NCBI RefSeq assembly: GCF_023715225.1
Contig: NZ_JAMBNS010000002.1
Location: 124,001-188,000 of the forward strand
Direction: 5' to 3'
From: Robertmurraya korlensis
GTDB lineage: Bacteria; Bacillota; Bacilli; Bacillales; Cytobacillaceae
DNA: 64,000 nucleotides
Shown here: positions 31,142 through 39,851 of the stretch, one piece after another
Numbering within the stretch: the stretch's first letter is position 1
Layout of the letters: each line of letters opens with the position of its first letter
Translations under genes and position numbers: made by a program
The notes under the pieces: model-generated
Database searches by the model: none
The model's input: the letters and a program-made list of their open reading frames with translations, nothing else
What the model was told of the DNA's origin: nothing

Positions 31142-31720
31142 TTATTTAGAATTAATAAATACTTGCTTATTTTTCGCAAAGTAATCCCAACCAGACCAAA
31201 TCGTGAAGAACGTAGCAACCCATAAAGCAATGTCAGCAAATGGAATTGAAGCTAGTTCGAAAATGGTGTTATGTAATAACAACGCGGAAATGGCAACGAT
31301 TTGTGTCCAAGTCTTAATTTTCCCCAGCATATTTGCAGCAACTACCTCTCCACCTCCAGCTAGGATGGCTCTAAGGCCCGTTACAGCAAACTCTCGGCAA
31401 ATAATGATGATAACTAACCAAGAAGCCGCAAGTCCAAATTCAACTAAAACAATTAATGCTGCTGACACGAGCAACTTGTCTGCTAACGGATCAAGGAACT
31501 TTCCAAGATTCGTTACAAGATTATACTTTCTAGCATAATATCCATCAACCCAATCGGTAGCAGAAGCAAAAATAAAGATTAGAGCGGCGACAAAGTGAGC
31601 TACCGGAAGCTCCGCTCCAATGAACTGCATATTTCCCCAATAAAAAGGATCATATACAATTACTAAAAATAGTGGAATTAATAAAATTCGTGAGACTGTA
31701 ATTTTATTAGGCAAATTCAT
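31142..31720 (-). CDS. pgsA: Phosphatidylglycerophosphate synthase PgsA
   Basis: A 192-residue membrane enzyme making phosphatidylglycerophosphate from CDP-diacylglycerol and glycerol 3-phosphate. The CDP-alcohol phosphotransferase motif D-x2-DG-x2-AR-x8-G-x3-D-x3-D is complete (DWVDGYYAR ... GKFLDPLADK, near residues 57-84). Several hydrophobic helices follow. The start at 31720 is preceded by GGAGGG; the frame runs 11 codons upstream. cinA starts 23 bases after it ends. Confidence 0.96.
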   Translation of the reverse strand: MNLPNKITVSRILLIPLFLVIVYDPFYWGNMQFIGAELPVAHFVAALIFIFASATDWVDGYYARKYNLVTNLGKFLDPLADKLLVSAALIVLVEFGLAASWLVIIIICREFAVTGLRAILAGGGEVVAANMLGKIKTWTQIVAISALLLHNTIFELASIPFADIALWVATFFTIWSGWDYFAKNKQVFINSK

Positions 31721-31820
31721 ATTAAAGACCCTCCATTTTAACCTATAAAGCAAATTCCTTATGATTACTTTCTTCTTTCAATAAAACAAGCATACAACAA
31801 AATAGATAAGAAAGCGAAAA

Positions 31821-31844
31821 AATAGTCACCATACGATGACTATT
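31821..31844 (-). terminator. rodZ terminator overlapping the stop codon
   Basis: Perfect 8-bp stem AATAGTCA / TGACTATT, 8-base loop, TTTTTTC tail on the minus strand; its 5' arm lies over the last codons. Confidence 0.85.
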
Positions 31845-32760
31845 CGCTCACTGTTGGTACATAACGAATTGTGATATCCTGTCTAACTTGATCAACCGGT
31901 GGTGTAGCATACTCTAGCTTTTGATCATTCACATATATTTCAGTGGCTGTAGAATTCCCGATCACCAGAACAGCATCTTGCTCTTTTGAATAATCAATTA
32001 CTTTATTATCCTCCGCACCTGTTTTTAAGATGCCTTGCCAAAAGGAATGACCTTTTCCATTTAGCATATTCACCCAGGTTTCACCGGTAGATACAAGCTT
32101 TACTTCAAATTTTTCTGCATTCTTCACTTCATATACAGTTTCTTTCCCTTTTGATTCAACAACCGTAACTTCTTGTGTAGGTGTGGTTTCTTCTTCCGTC
32201 GTTTCTTCCTCAGTTACTCCATTGGCACCAGATGTTGGATTGTCTTTATCCTCAGAAGCTCCCGATTCTTTTTCCTCATCGGCTTCCTTCTCTGATAAAT
32301 TGTCTTTATACTGAATTTGTTCGCTATCAGATGTTGCTGGTTCTTCTGCCGATTCACCATTTTCTTTAATATTTACTACTAAAAAGTAGGCTAGAGCCAC
32401 TGCACCGATAACAAAAACACCAATCAGCAACCTTGGAAGAATCGCAAATATCTTCGAACTGCCAGGTGCAACATCCTTCCTAGTTTGCACCCTTGATAGC
32501 TTCTCTGGAAAGTCATCGCCATGCGTAGATGGGATATCAGACTTATACTCAGCAAATAGCTCTTCTGGATCGAGCTGGACTGCTTCTGCATATTGCTTAA
32601 TAAAAGCTCGAACATAAAACGGACCAGGAATAATACTATAATTACCCTCTTCTAATGCTTGTAAATAACGTTTTTGAATTTTAGTTGTTGTTTGTAAATC
32701 ATCCAAGCTCAAGCCGAGTGAAAGCCGAGCTTCTCTTAGTTTGTTACTTAGTTCCGTCAA
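31840..32760 (-). CDS. rodZ: RodZ-like cytoskeletal protein (YmfM)
   Basis: A 306-residue single-pass protein: an N-terminal Xre-type helix-turn-helix (about 3-70) facing the cytoplasm that in RodZ binds MreB, a membrane helix (about 107-129), an acidic Glu/Thr/Ser-rich linker (about 130-200) and a C-terminal DUF4115 beta domain outside the membrane. It supports rod shape and division. The start is TTG at 32760, seven bases after GGAAGGTG. The window also encodes MreBH, a likely partner class. It lies between ymfK and pgsA. Confidence 0.92.
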   Translation of the reverse strand: MTELSNKLREARLSLGLSLDDLQTTTKIQKRYLQALEEGNYSIIPGPFYVRAFIKQYAEAVQLDPEELFAEYKSDIPSTHGDDFPEKLSRVQTRKDVAPGSSKIFAILPRLLIGVFVIGAVALAYFLVVNIKENGESAEEPATSDSEQIQYKDNLSEKEADEEKESGASEDKDNPTSGANGVTEEETTEEETTPTQEVTVVESKGKETVYEVKNAEKFEVKLVSTGETWVNMLNGKGHSFWQGILKTGAEDNKVIDYSKEQDAVLVIGNSTATEIYVNDQKLEYATPPVDQVRQDITIRYVPTVSE

Positions 32761-32829
32761 CTTCTAACACCTTCCAATGCTATTAAAGGCGTTTTCGCAA
32801 GTTTTTTATGTATAAACGAAAACGTCTTT

Positions 32830-33627
32830 TTAAAAATCAAATCCCCCAAAATCAGAATCTGAAAACATCGTATTTCTTACAATATCATACTTAATTTCCT
32901 CTTCTGGATCATTTCTAAGCTCAATAATATAATCAAAATCATCGAGTGTGTACTCTGTATTTTGAACAAATACATCCGGATGCTCTACCACTTTCACAGC
33001 TGGTAGTCGCATAATTTCTCGAACTAATTGCCAATGTCGTTCGTTTGCTCTTCTTGTAGAAACGATGCCATCAATAATGAATAGATTGTTCTCGTTATAT
33101 TCATCCTCAATGAGTTGATTCCGAATGGTTTGCTTTAAGAGCGTAGAGGAAACAAACAGCCATCTTTTGTTCGCACATACACTTGAAGCGACAATTGACT
33201 CGGTTTTTCCAACACGCGGCATTCCACGGATTCCAATGAGTTTATGACCTTCTTGCTTAAATAACTCTGCCATAAAATCTACTAATAGCCCCAGTTCGTC
33301 GCGAACAAATCGAAAGGTCTTTTTGTCATCAGCATCTCTCTGTATGTATCTACCGTGCCTCACAGCTAACCGGTCCCTTAGCTTTGGTTCTCTAAGCTTG
33401 ATTATCTTAATCGTATCCATTGTTTTTAAAATAGATTCGAGTCGCTCAATTTGTTCATAATCCTGTGCTAGAATGAGCAATCCGCGTCTTCCTTCATCCA
33501 CCCCATTAATGGTTACAATATTAATGGAGAGCATCCCTAATAATGAAGAAATATCCCCTAGCAATCCAGGACGATTTTTTTGAATTTCATACTCCAAGTA
33601 CCATTCTGTTTTATTCATCTTTTCCAT
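32830..33627 (-). CDS. ymfK: YmfK family protein (DUF3388), ACT-like plus P-loop
   Basis: A 265-residue protein of unknown function conserved next to rodZ in Bacillus. The N-terminal part (about 8-75, EIQKNRPGLLGDISSLLGMLSINIVTINGVDEG) looks like an ACT ligand-binding domain. The middle holds a Walker A-like GMPRVGKTES near residue 134, and a Walker B-like NLFIIDGIVSTRR near 181. The combination suggests an ATP-binding protein sensing a small molecule, possibly an amino acid; this is inference. The start follows GGAGGTATTCT. Confidence 0.8.
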   Translation of the reverse strand: MEKMNKTEWYLEYEIQKNRPGLLGDISSLLGMLSINIVTINGVDEGRRGLLILAQDYEQIERLESILKTMDTIKIIKLREPKLRDRLAVRHGRYIQRDADDKKTFRFVRDELGLLVDFMAELFKQEGHKLIGIRGMPRVGKTESIVASSVCANKRWLFVSSTLLKQTIRNQLIEDEYNENNLFIIDGIVSTRRANERHWQLVREIMRLPAVKVVEHPDVFVQNTEYTLDDFDYIIELRNDPEEEIKYDIVRNTMFSDSDFGGFDF

Positions 33628-33767
33628 AGAATACCTCCGAGGGAAGCGCCATATTTGACCATTTTTGGTGCAAATTAATCATCTTCTATCATATATGATT
33701 TTCTATTAAGATGAAAGGAAAAACAAGAACAAGTCGTAATTTGGAGAAATATTTGTTTGATATGAAA

Positions 33768-33796
33768 AAAAGAGAGGATGTTTGCCTCTCTTTTTG
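33768..33796 (-). terminator. ymfJ terminator
   Basis: Perfect 11-bp stem AAAAAGAGAGG / CCTCTCTTTTT with a 7-base loop and a TTTTTTT run on the minus strand. Confidence 0.9.
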
Positions 33797-33817
33797 ATTT
33801 ACCTATTTAAGCAGTCT

Positions 33818-34075
33818 TTAGCGAGAACCGTCATTTTGAACAAGCTTCACCATCATATTAGCAATTGCATGCTGTTCTTCTGTTGTAGCAACAGACCAAA
33901 GGTCAGATAAAATGCGCTCTTGTTCATTTTTCGGATCTACTTGCTTTGCTAAATAGTCTCCGATTTGGAAAGCAAGATCTCCAATTACTTGCTTGTTCAT
34001 TCCTTCATTCTGAGCATGATGCAGGCGATCACCTAAAAAGTCTTTCCACTGCTCCCAATTATCAAGTACAGACAT
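33818..34075 (-). CDS. ymfJ: DUF3243 family protein YmfJ
   Basis: An 85-residue helical protein with the family core NWEQWKDFLGDRLHHAQN and QIGDYLAKQVDPKNEQER. Function is unknown. It has a strong AAGGAGG site and its own terminator. Its place between ymfI and ymfK is conserved in Bacillus. Confidence 0.88.
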   Translation of the reverse strand: MSVLDNWEQWKDFLGDRLHHAQNEGMNKQVIGDLAFQIGDYLAKQVDPKNEQERILSDLWSVATTEEQHAIANMMVKLVQNDGSR

Positions 34076-34162
34076 TGTATAACCTCCTTTTTTTTACTAC
34101 GAACTTATTTTGCTTTGAAAAGGAGGGAATTATTCATATTGATAACATGAACGTTTCGTGAA

Positions 34163-34885
34163 TTATGTATACCATCCACCATTAACCGCAAGTGTATGGC
34201 CTGTGATATACCTAGAACCAGAAGAGAGAAGAAAGGAAACAGAGTCAGCCACATCCTCACCTGAACCTAATCTTCCAATTGGAATTTCATCCTTAAGCAT
34301 CTGCAAGTCGTCAGCAGTGAAATTTTCTAACATCGGTGTTTGAATGGCACCAGGCGCGACCGCGTTAACGGTGATCCCACTTAATGCAACTTCTTTACTT
34401 AACGCTTTTACAAACGCGATTTGAGCACCCTTTGCAGCAGAATAGGCTACTTCACAGGCAGCACCGGTCTGCCCCCAGATGGAAGAAATAACGACAATTT
34501 GTCCATTACGGTGAGACATTAGCTTCGGAAGCAGACGTTTTGTCAATAAAATCGGTGCCGTAACTTGAAGATTCATGATTTTCTCAAGGTCGTCATCCTT
34601 CAAATCAACCAGTAACCCATAATGACTTTGACCACAATTATGTATGACCGCATGTAAAGTAAAGATATTTTCACAAAGCTTTTCAATCCCATTTTTTTTA
34701 GTCAAGTCCGCTTGAATTGGAATATATTCATTCTCAAAAATAGAAATTTCTTGGAGTAAACGTTCCATTCCCTCTATATTCTTATGATAATGTAAGTATA
34801 AAGAAAACCCATCCTTTGCAAGCCTCTTAGCTATGGCAGTGCCAATCCCCCCGCTTGCTCCAGTAATTAACGCATATTTTTTCAC
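34163..34885 (-). CDS. ymfI: YmfI, SDR reductase for elongation factor P modification
   Basis: A 240-residue short-chain dehydrogenase. The NAD(P) motif GASGGIGTAIA is at 8-18, the catalytic Ser lies in VVISSIWGQTG and the YxxxK pair in YSAAKG, so it should be active. In B. subtilis YmfI reduces the 5-aminopentanone group on Lys32 of EF-P to 5-aminopentanol. Confusion with FabG is the main alternative; the ymf context argues for YmfI. The start is GTG at 34885 after GAGGGGAAG. A terminator separates it from ymfH. Confidence 0.88.
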   Translation of the reverse strand: MKKYALITGASGGIGTAIAKRLAKDGFSLYLHYHKNIEGMERLLQEISIFENEYIPIQADLTKKNGIEKLCENIFTLHAVIHNCGQSHYGLLVDLKDDDLEKIMNLQVTAPILLTKRLLPKLMSHRNGQIVVISSIWGQTGAACEVAYSAAKGAQIAFVKALSKEVALSGITVNAVAPGAIQTPMLENFTADDLQMLKDEIPIGRLGSGEDVADSVSFLLSSGSRYITGHTLAVNGGWYT

Positions 34886-34909
34886 TAGCTTCCCCTCACT
34901 TCAACAAAA

Positions 34910-34930
34910 AGGCGCCGATAAACGACGCCT
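34910..34930 (-). terminator. ymfH terminator
   Basis: 8-bp stem AGGCGCCG / CGACGCCT (one G-T pair), 5-base loop, TTTTTG tail on the minus strand. Confidence 0.85.
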
Positions 34931-34938
34931 CACTTTAA

Positions 34939-36228
34939 TTAGCTTTTTGGCACTACTTGGCAAATAGCCATTCGATTTTCGGAAATTAAGTTATCCGCTA
35001 CGTTGTGTATATCCTCAATTTTAATTGCTTCTAATACAGGTACAACGTCAAATAAATTCATATCGTTAAATGCATATCGAGTAAATTGATTAGCAATATA
35101 CTCTGGTGAATTAACCGCACGGAGAAACGCACCAATCTTTTTCTTCTTCGTCCGTTCTAAACTCTCTACTGTAATCTTACTTGAGCTTTTTTCTTCTTCT
35201 AACATTCTTTTTATTTCAGTGGCTAGTTGATCTGGATTATTCGTGTCCCCGCCAATCATTGCAAACCCAAACCCCTTCTCTTGCGTATAATCAAATGAGA
35301 AGGATTCATCAATAAGTCCACTACTGTAAAGCTTATCATAATTTTCACTACTTCTTCCAAACAGTAATTCCAGTAACACATTGGTTGTTAGTTCCTGTTT
35401 AAGCATTTCCTCGCCTTGTTTTTCTGTGTCAGTAGCTTTTATACTAACTAAACATTTAGAAGAATGTACATTCATAGGCAGGACTAATTTCTTTTCGGAT
35501 ACATCTTCCTTTTCGCTTTCAAACTTCCGCTCAATTTCTACTTGTGTAGGGAAGGTCTTTTTCGCCTGGTTTTCTTTAATTTGCTTCATGATTTCCTCAA
35601 CCTGAACAGGACCAACGATAAACAACAGCATATTGCTTGGGTGATAGAAAGTATGATAGCACTCATACAACATATCCTTTGTAATTTCGGCTATTGATTC
35701 TTTTGTCCCTGCGATATCAATCTTCACTGGGTGGTTCTCGAATAGGTTTTGAATCGCTCCAAAATATAAGCGCCAGTCTGGATTATCATCATACATATCT
35801 ATTTCTTGACCAATAATCCCTTTTTCTTTTTCAACCGTTTTTTCAGAGAAATAAGGATACTGTACAAAATCGATTAAAGTTTCTAGGTTTTTCTCCACGT
35901 CTGACGTACTAGAAAAAAGATAGGCAGTTCTTGTAAAAGATGTAAAGGCATTCGCTGATGCTCCTTGACGACTAAATTGCTGAAACACATCGCCATCTTC
36001 TTTTTCAAAAAGCTTGTGTTCTAAAAAATGGGCAATCCCATCCGGAACCTTTACAAGCTCTTTCTTCCCCGCAGGGACAAAATGGTTATCAATGGATCCA
36101 TATTTGGTGGTAAAAGTTGCATAGGTTTTGTTAAATCCTTTTTTCGGAAGAATGTATACCTCTAAACCATTTTCTAACTTCTCGTGGTATAGTTCCTCTT
36201 GAAGCTGATCAAATGAGATCTTTTCCAT
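34939..36228 (-). CDS. ymfH: M16 family zinc peptidase YmfH
   Basis: A 429-residue pitrilysin-family peptidase, active-site half of a likely YmfF-YmfH heterodimer. The inverted zinc motif HFLEH is present in GIAHFLEHKLFEKEDGD near residue 66, with the distal Glu in EKEKGIIGQEIDMYDD. In B. subtilis the pair resembles the AlbE/AlbF peptidases of bacteriocin maturation, but its substrate is not settled. Its ATG shares the A of the ymfF stop codon (TAATG), showing tight coupling. Confidence 0.92.
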   Translation of the reverse strand: MEKISFDQLQEELYHEKLENGLEVYILPKKGFNKTYATFTTKYGSIDNHFVPAGKKELVKVPDGIAHFLEHKLFEKEDGDVFQQFSRQGASANAFTSFTRTAYLFSSTSDVEKNLETLIDFVQYPYFSEKTVEKEKGIIGQEIDMYDDNPDWRLYFGAIQNLFENHPVKIDIAGTKESIAEITKDMLYECYHTFYHPSNMLLFIVGPVQVEEIMKQIKENQAKKTFPTQVEIERKFESEKEDVSEKKLVLPMNVHSSKCLVSIKATDTEKQGEEMLKQELTTNVLLELLFGRSSENYDKLYSSGLIDESFSFDYTQEKGFGFAMIGGDTNNPDQLATEIKRMLEEEKSSSKITVESLERTKKKKIGAFLRAVNSPEYIANQFTRYAFNDMNLFDVVPVLEAIKIEDIHNVADNLISENRMAICQVVPKS

Positions 36229-37505
36229 TACTTCGTCGCCCCCTTTCCCGTTAAGAAATAAATCGTATCAAGTTGAATTTTATTAGCAACCTTTACGACC
36301 TCTTCCTTCGTCACAGTCTCGATTCTCTGTAACCATTCGTCTAGCTGAATTTGTTGTCCTGCCACGACATTATGATAAAGAATTTCAACAATTCCCCGTG
36401 CTGTATCGAGTGTTTCAAGTAGTTGATTTCTTATCACTGCCTTCGTTTGAATCAAATCATCATCTGAAAAGTCTCCATTTTTCATGGCTTGCATTTGTTC
36501 TTTAATGATTGAAACTGCTTTTTCAAAGTTGCTACTATCAATTCCCGACATGACCATCAGTAACCCTTTATGACTCTCCACCCGACTAGCAGCATAATAA
36601 GCAAGACTCGCTTTCTCACGGACATTAATAAATAATTTGGAATGTGAAAACCCACCGTACACACCATTAAATACTTGAAGAGCAAAGTAATCTGGATCTC
36701 CATATGCTACATTTGTTCGGTACCCAATATTTAGTTTTCCTTGTTTAACATCTTGTTCTTCCTTGATGACTTTTTCCTCTATCTGCACTGGCTGTTTTTT
36801 CTCCACAGCTTGGGAAGCTCTTGATGAAAAGGTGAATTTGTCATTTACCATTTGTTCTACTTCTTGTTCTTCTATATCACCGATAATATATAAACTGAGT
36901 TCATCTTCAGCTAATGCTTTTTTGTAATAAGCATAAAGATCTTTACCGCTAATGGAATCCACTTCAGATTCTTTTCCGTGAACATGCAGCGAGTAGGGTT
37001 CTTCCTTACACATTTCTTCAATTAACCTATTGTTTGAATACTTCATTTTATCATCATAGATGGATTGAATTCTTTGCTTTAAGCTGCGTTTTTCCTTCTC
37101 CAAAGTTTCGTTATGAAATTCACCGTCAGCCACATTTGGATTCGTTAAAACTTCCACTAGAAAATCAATTGCCGTTTTTAAAAGTGGAGTTGGATCAGAA
37201 AGGAAGCGCTCATTGGCTACTTCCATTGCAAAACTGATTGTATGATATTCACCTTTTTTTCCCAAATCAATATAAAAAGTCGCTCCATACAATTCATCTA
37301 AATACCCTCGAAGCTGTCCTGTAGTAGGAAATTTTTTCGAATTACTCTGAAGTACATTAGGTAGCAATGCACGTTTCGTTACGTTCTCTTTTTGTAAAGG
37401 TGCCTTCATTTTAAAAATAATGGTATTTGTCTTAAATTTATCTGTTTTCACCATATGTAGCTTAATACCGCTCATTTCTTTAATCGTTTCGGAAACCACT
37501 GCCAT
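36228..37505 (-). CDS. ymfF: M16 family YmfF (non-catalytic partner)
   Basis: About 425 residues with the M16 fold but no HxxEH: the expected region reads LPNVLQSNSKKFPTTGQLRGYLDELYGA. It is therefore probably the non-catalytic subunit paired with YmfH, as with AlbE and AlbF. The ERFLSDPTPLLKTAIDFL helices and FSHSKLFINVREKASLAYYA in the C-terminal half are typical of M16. The start at ATG 37505 follows GGAGGATG; the frame extends 20 codons upstream without another site. Confidence 0.9.
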   Translation of the reverse strand: MAVVSETIKEMSGIKLHMVKTDKFKTNTIIFKMKAPLQKENVTKRALLPNVLQSNSKKFPTTGQLRGYLDELYGATFYIDLGKKGEYHTISFAMEVANERFLSDPTPLLKTAIDFLVEVLTNPNVADGEFHNETLEKEKRSLKQRIQSIYDDKMKYSNNRLIEEMCKEEPYSLHVHGKESEVDSISGKDLYAYYKKALAEDELSLYIIGDIEEQEVEQMVNDKFTFSSRASQAVEKKQPVQIEEKVIKEEQDVKQGKLNIGYRTNVAYGDPDYFALQVFNGVYGGFSHSKLFINVREKASLAYYAASRVESHKGLLMVMSGIDSSNFEKAVSIIKEQMQAMKNGDFSDDDLIQTKAVIRNQLLETLDTARGIVEILYHNVVAGQQIQLDEWLQRIETVTKEEVVKVANKIQLDTIYFLTGKGATK

Positions 37506-37640
37506 ATTTCCATCCTCCTTTACATCATGTGCTCGTAAATAGCTTTCCCATCTTGTGATACGCAATGTATTTAGATATACTATACCCTTTTGGACAAACT
37601 GTTATCAACTTTTGGTATTGAAGGAAAACATATACAAAAA

Positions 37641-37663
37641 AAACCTCCAGTACTTGGAGGTTT
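37641..37663 (-). terminator. Diguanylate cyclase gene terminator
   Basis: Perfect 9-bp stem AAACCTCCA / TGGAGGTTT with a 5-base loop and TTTTTTT tail; the 5' arm overlaps the stop codon. Confidence 0.9.
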
Positions 37664-38747
37664 AAATTAGTGAAGAAATTTGGCGAGGTGGATAGGTGTT
37701 TCTGTAGACAAATCCCGTATCAAATATCGCTTGGTTCTTCCCTTTTTTCTTCGCTTCATACAAAAGGCAATCTGCAACTGCTAGTAAATCTTCATCCTCA
37801 CGGTGATGCTCAGAATATGCGACACCAAAGCTCATAGTTACCTTGCTCATACAGCTATTAAATGTTAATACATTCATCTTTCCATAGATATCTGTAAAAA
37901 ACCTATTCAACTCATGATCACTAAGATTTGGTAGAATAATAGCAAACTCCTCTCCACCATAACGGAAGGCCTCTCCACCAGCTTGATTCGAACATTTTTT
38001 GAAAAGTTTTCCAATTTCTGCTAGGACTTCGTCTCCAGCTATATGACCGTACCGGTCATTGATTCTCTTAAAATGATCAATATCTGACATCAATAATATA
38101 AATGGATCCTTCTCTTTTTTCTGGTTTTTCATTTCTTCCTGGAAACTACGATGATTATATAAACCCGTTAAGTAATCAGTAATCATAAGCTCATAATAAA
38201 TTTCCTTTTGTTTCAAGTGTTTCCTTTCACGTAAAACTAGCATTGAACCAAATAAACCAACAATCCATATAAACGCAACATTAAGTGCAAAAATGGTCAA
38301 AAATAGCGGAGTTATATCTTGTTCCGTTAACAATATTATCGTATACCCGATGGTAGAACTAGCAGATGAAACAAATGCTCCTTTTGTGTGCCAATAGATG
38401 GTCGCATGCATGATGATTAAATAAAAAATTGGAAATAACGGACTCGTTACACCACCAGACAATGCTAGAAGCCAAATTACAGCTATGTAGTCAAAGATAA
38501 TACCGGCTTTTGTTAATAGTTGAAAATATGGATTCTGCGGATCAAGTTTCAAAAATGCTATTTGGGTACAAAACATGTATGTAATAGAAATGGTAAGCAA
38601 TATAGGGAATGTACGATGTTCAAGCTCTAATAGTTCTGAAAAAAAAGGCGAATAAAATAATACTACAGCTACAACTAAAAAAATCCAACGTAAGTAAGAA
38701 AAAACCTTTTCCGTCTCATAATCGTCTAAGTATAATGACAACCTCAT
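37662..38747 (-). CDS. Membrane-bound diguanylate cyclase (GGDEF)
   Basis: About 361 residues: six hydrophobic segments in the first 180 residues, then a GGDEF domain with SDIDHFKRINDRYGHIAGDE for substrate and metal, and the active loop GGEEF (FRYGGEEFAIILP). All catalytic residues are intact, so it should make cyclic di-GMP. The usual RxxD inhibitory site five residues before GGEEF is absent. The start at ATG 38747 lies 7 bases after AGAGG. It is a single gene between ymfF and the ABC importer. Its sensory input is unknown. Confidence 0.9.
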   Translation of the reverse strand: MRLSLYLDDYETEKVFSYLRWIFLVVAVVLFYSPFFSELLELEHRTFPILLTISITYMFCTQIAFLKLDPQNPYFQLLTKAGIIFDYIAVIWLLALSGGVTSPLFPIFYLIIMHATIYWHTKGAFVSSASSTIGYTIILLTEQDITPLFLTIFALNVAFIWIVGLFGSMLVLRERKHLKQKEIYYELMITDYLTGLYNHRSFQEEMKNQKKEKDPFILLMSDIDHFKRINDRYGHIAGDEVLAEIGKLFKKCSNQAGGEAFRYGGEEFAIILPNLSDHELNRFFTDIYGKMNVLTFNSCMSKVTMSFGVAYSEHHREDEDLLAVADCLLYEAKKKGKNQAIFDTGFVYRNTYPPRQISSLI

Positions 38748-38868
38748 AATCAAACCTCTTCTATCGAATGGATTACCCCTATTTTACCATATTCTTGTAG
38801 ACTGAACATTAAAATTATACAAATGTTCGAAAATTTAACAAAAGTTAGTAGACTATCGTAGACAAAAA

Positions 38869-38893
38869 AAATCTCCGTAAGAAACGGAGATTT
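38869..38893 (-). terminator. nupQ terminator overlapping the stop codon
   Basis: Perfect 10-bp stem AAATCTCCGT / ACGGAGATTT, 5-base loop, and a TTTTTTT tail on the minus strand. Confidence 0.9.
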
Positions 38894-39851
38894 ATCTATT
38901 CCCTTTGATATAAGGTGTTCCGAGTGCTTTTGGTCCTTCTGCTCTTCCGATGAATCCTGTTAATGCTAGGATAGTTAAGATGTAAGGAGCGATAAGCAAG
39001 TATACATTCGGGATATTTTCTAATAATGGTAAGCTTGAGCCAATGATACTTAAGCTTTGTGCGAATCCAAAGAATAACGCTGCGCCCATTGCTCCAAGCG
39101 GATGCCACTTACCAAATATTAATGCGGCAAGTGCCATGAAACCTTGCCCGGAAATCGTCGCGTGACTGAAATCAGATGAAATGGACTGAGCATATACTCC
39201 TCCACCAATTCCTCCGAGTGCTCCGGAGATGATTACTCCAATATATCTCATTCTTGTCACGTTAATCCCCATAGTATCTGCTGCCATTGGATGCTCACCT
39301 ACAGCGCGAAGACGAAGTCCAAACGGTGTTTTAAACATCACAAACCATGCAATAAACGCTACGATAATCGCCACGAATGAGGTGTAGTACGTATTGGAAA
39401 AGAATAGTTTTCCTAAAACAGGGATATCACTTAAGACAGGAATATCTATTTTACTAAAGCCCTTTTGGATAATATCAGTTTGACCTTTTCCGTAAAAAAG
39501 CTTTACAAGGAAAAGTGCTGCACCAACTGCTAAAAGGTTAATTGCCACCCCAGAAACGGTCTGGTCCGCTCGGAATGTGATTGAGGCAACGGCATGTAAA
39601 ACAGATAATAGAGCACCAACAACCATTGCCACTAATAACGAAATCCAAGGAGTTAAGTTACCCAGTGTCTGGTCAAACGCAAGATTAAATACGATAGCTG
39701 TAAATGCACCGATTACCATTAAACCTTCTAGTCCAATGTTAACGATCCCTGAACGCTCTGAAAAGTTACCACCTAACGCAGTGAAAATAAGTGGAGCTGC
39801 CCAAAGTAAAGTAGAAGGTACAACGATATATAAAATATCCATGAATCCCAC
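38892..39851 (-). CDS. nupQ: ABC importer permease, NupQ-like
   Basis: A 319-residue inner-membrane permease of the RbsC/BPL-type (BPD_transp_2) family with about eight to nine membrane helices and the conserved SGIVNIGLEGLM near residue 34. With NupP it would form the channel for nucleosides or purine-like compounds. The start is GTG at 39851, following directly on the nupP TAA with GGGGGTG upstream; an ATG three codons later is the alternative. Last gene of the importer group. Confidence 0.87.
   Translation of the reverse strand: MGFMDILYIVVPSTLLWAAPLIFTALGGNFSERSGIVNIGLEGLMVIGAFTAIVFNLAFDQTLGNLTPWISLLVAMVVGALLSVLHAVASITFRADQTVSGVAINLLAVGAALFLVKLFYGKGQTDIIQKGFSKIDIPVLSDIPVLGKLFFSNTYYTSFVAIIVAFIAWFVMFKTPFGLRLRAVGEHPMAADTMGINVTRMRYIGVIISGALGGIGGGVYAQSISSDFSHATISGQGFMALAALIFGKWHPLGAMGAALFFGFAQSLSIIGSSLPLLENIPNVYLLIAPYILTILALTGFIGRAEGPKALGTPYIKGNR

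Noticed and set aside
32790-32824. CGTTTTCG/CGAAAACG inverted repeat between ymfK and rodZ
   Set aside because: The loop is 19 bases and no T tract follows; too weak to call.
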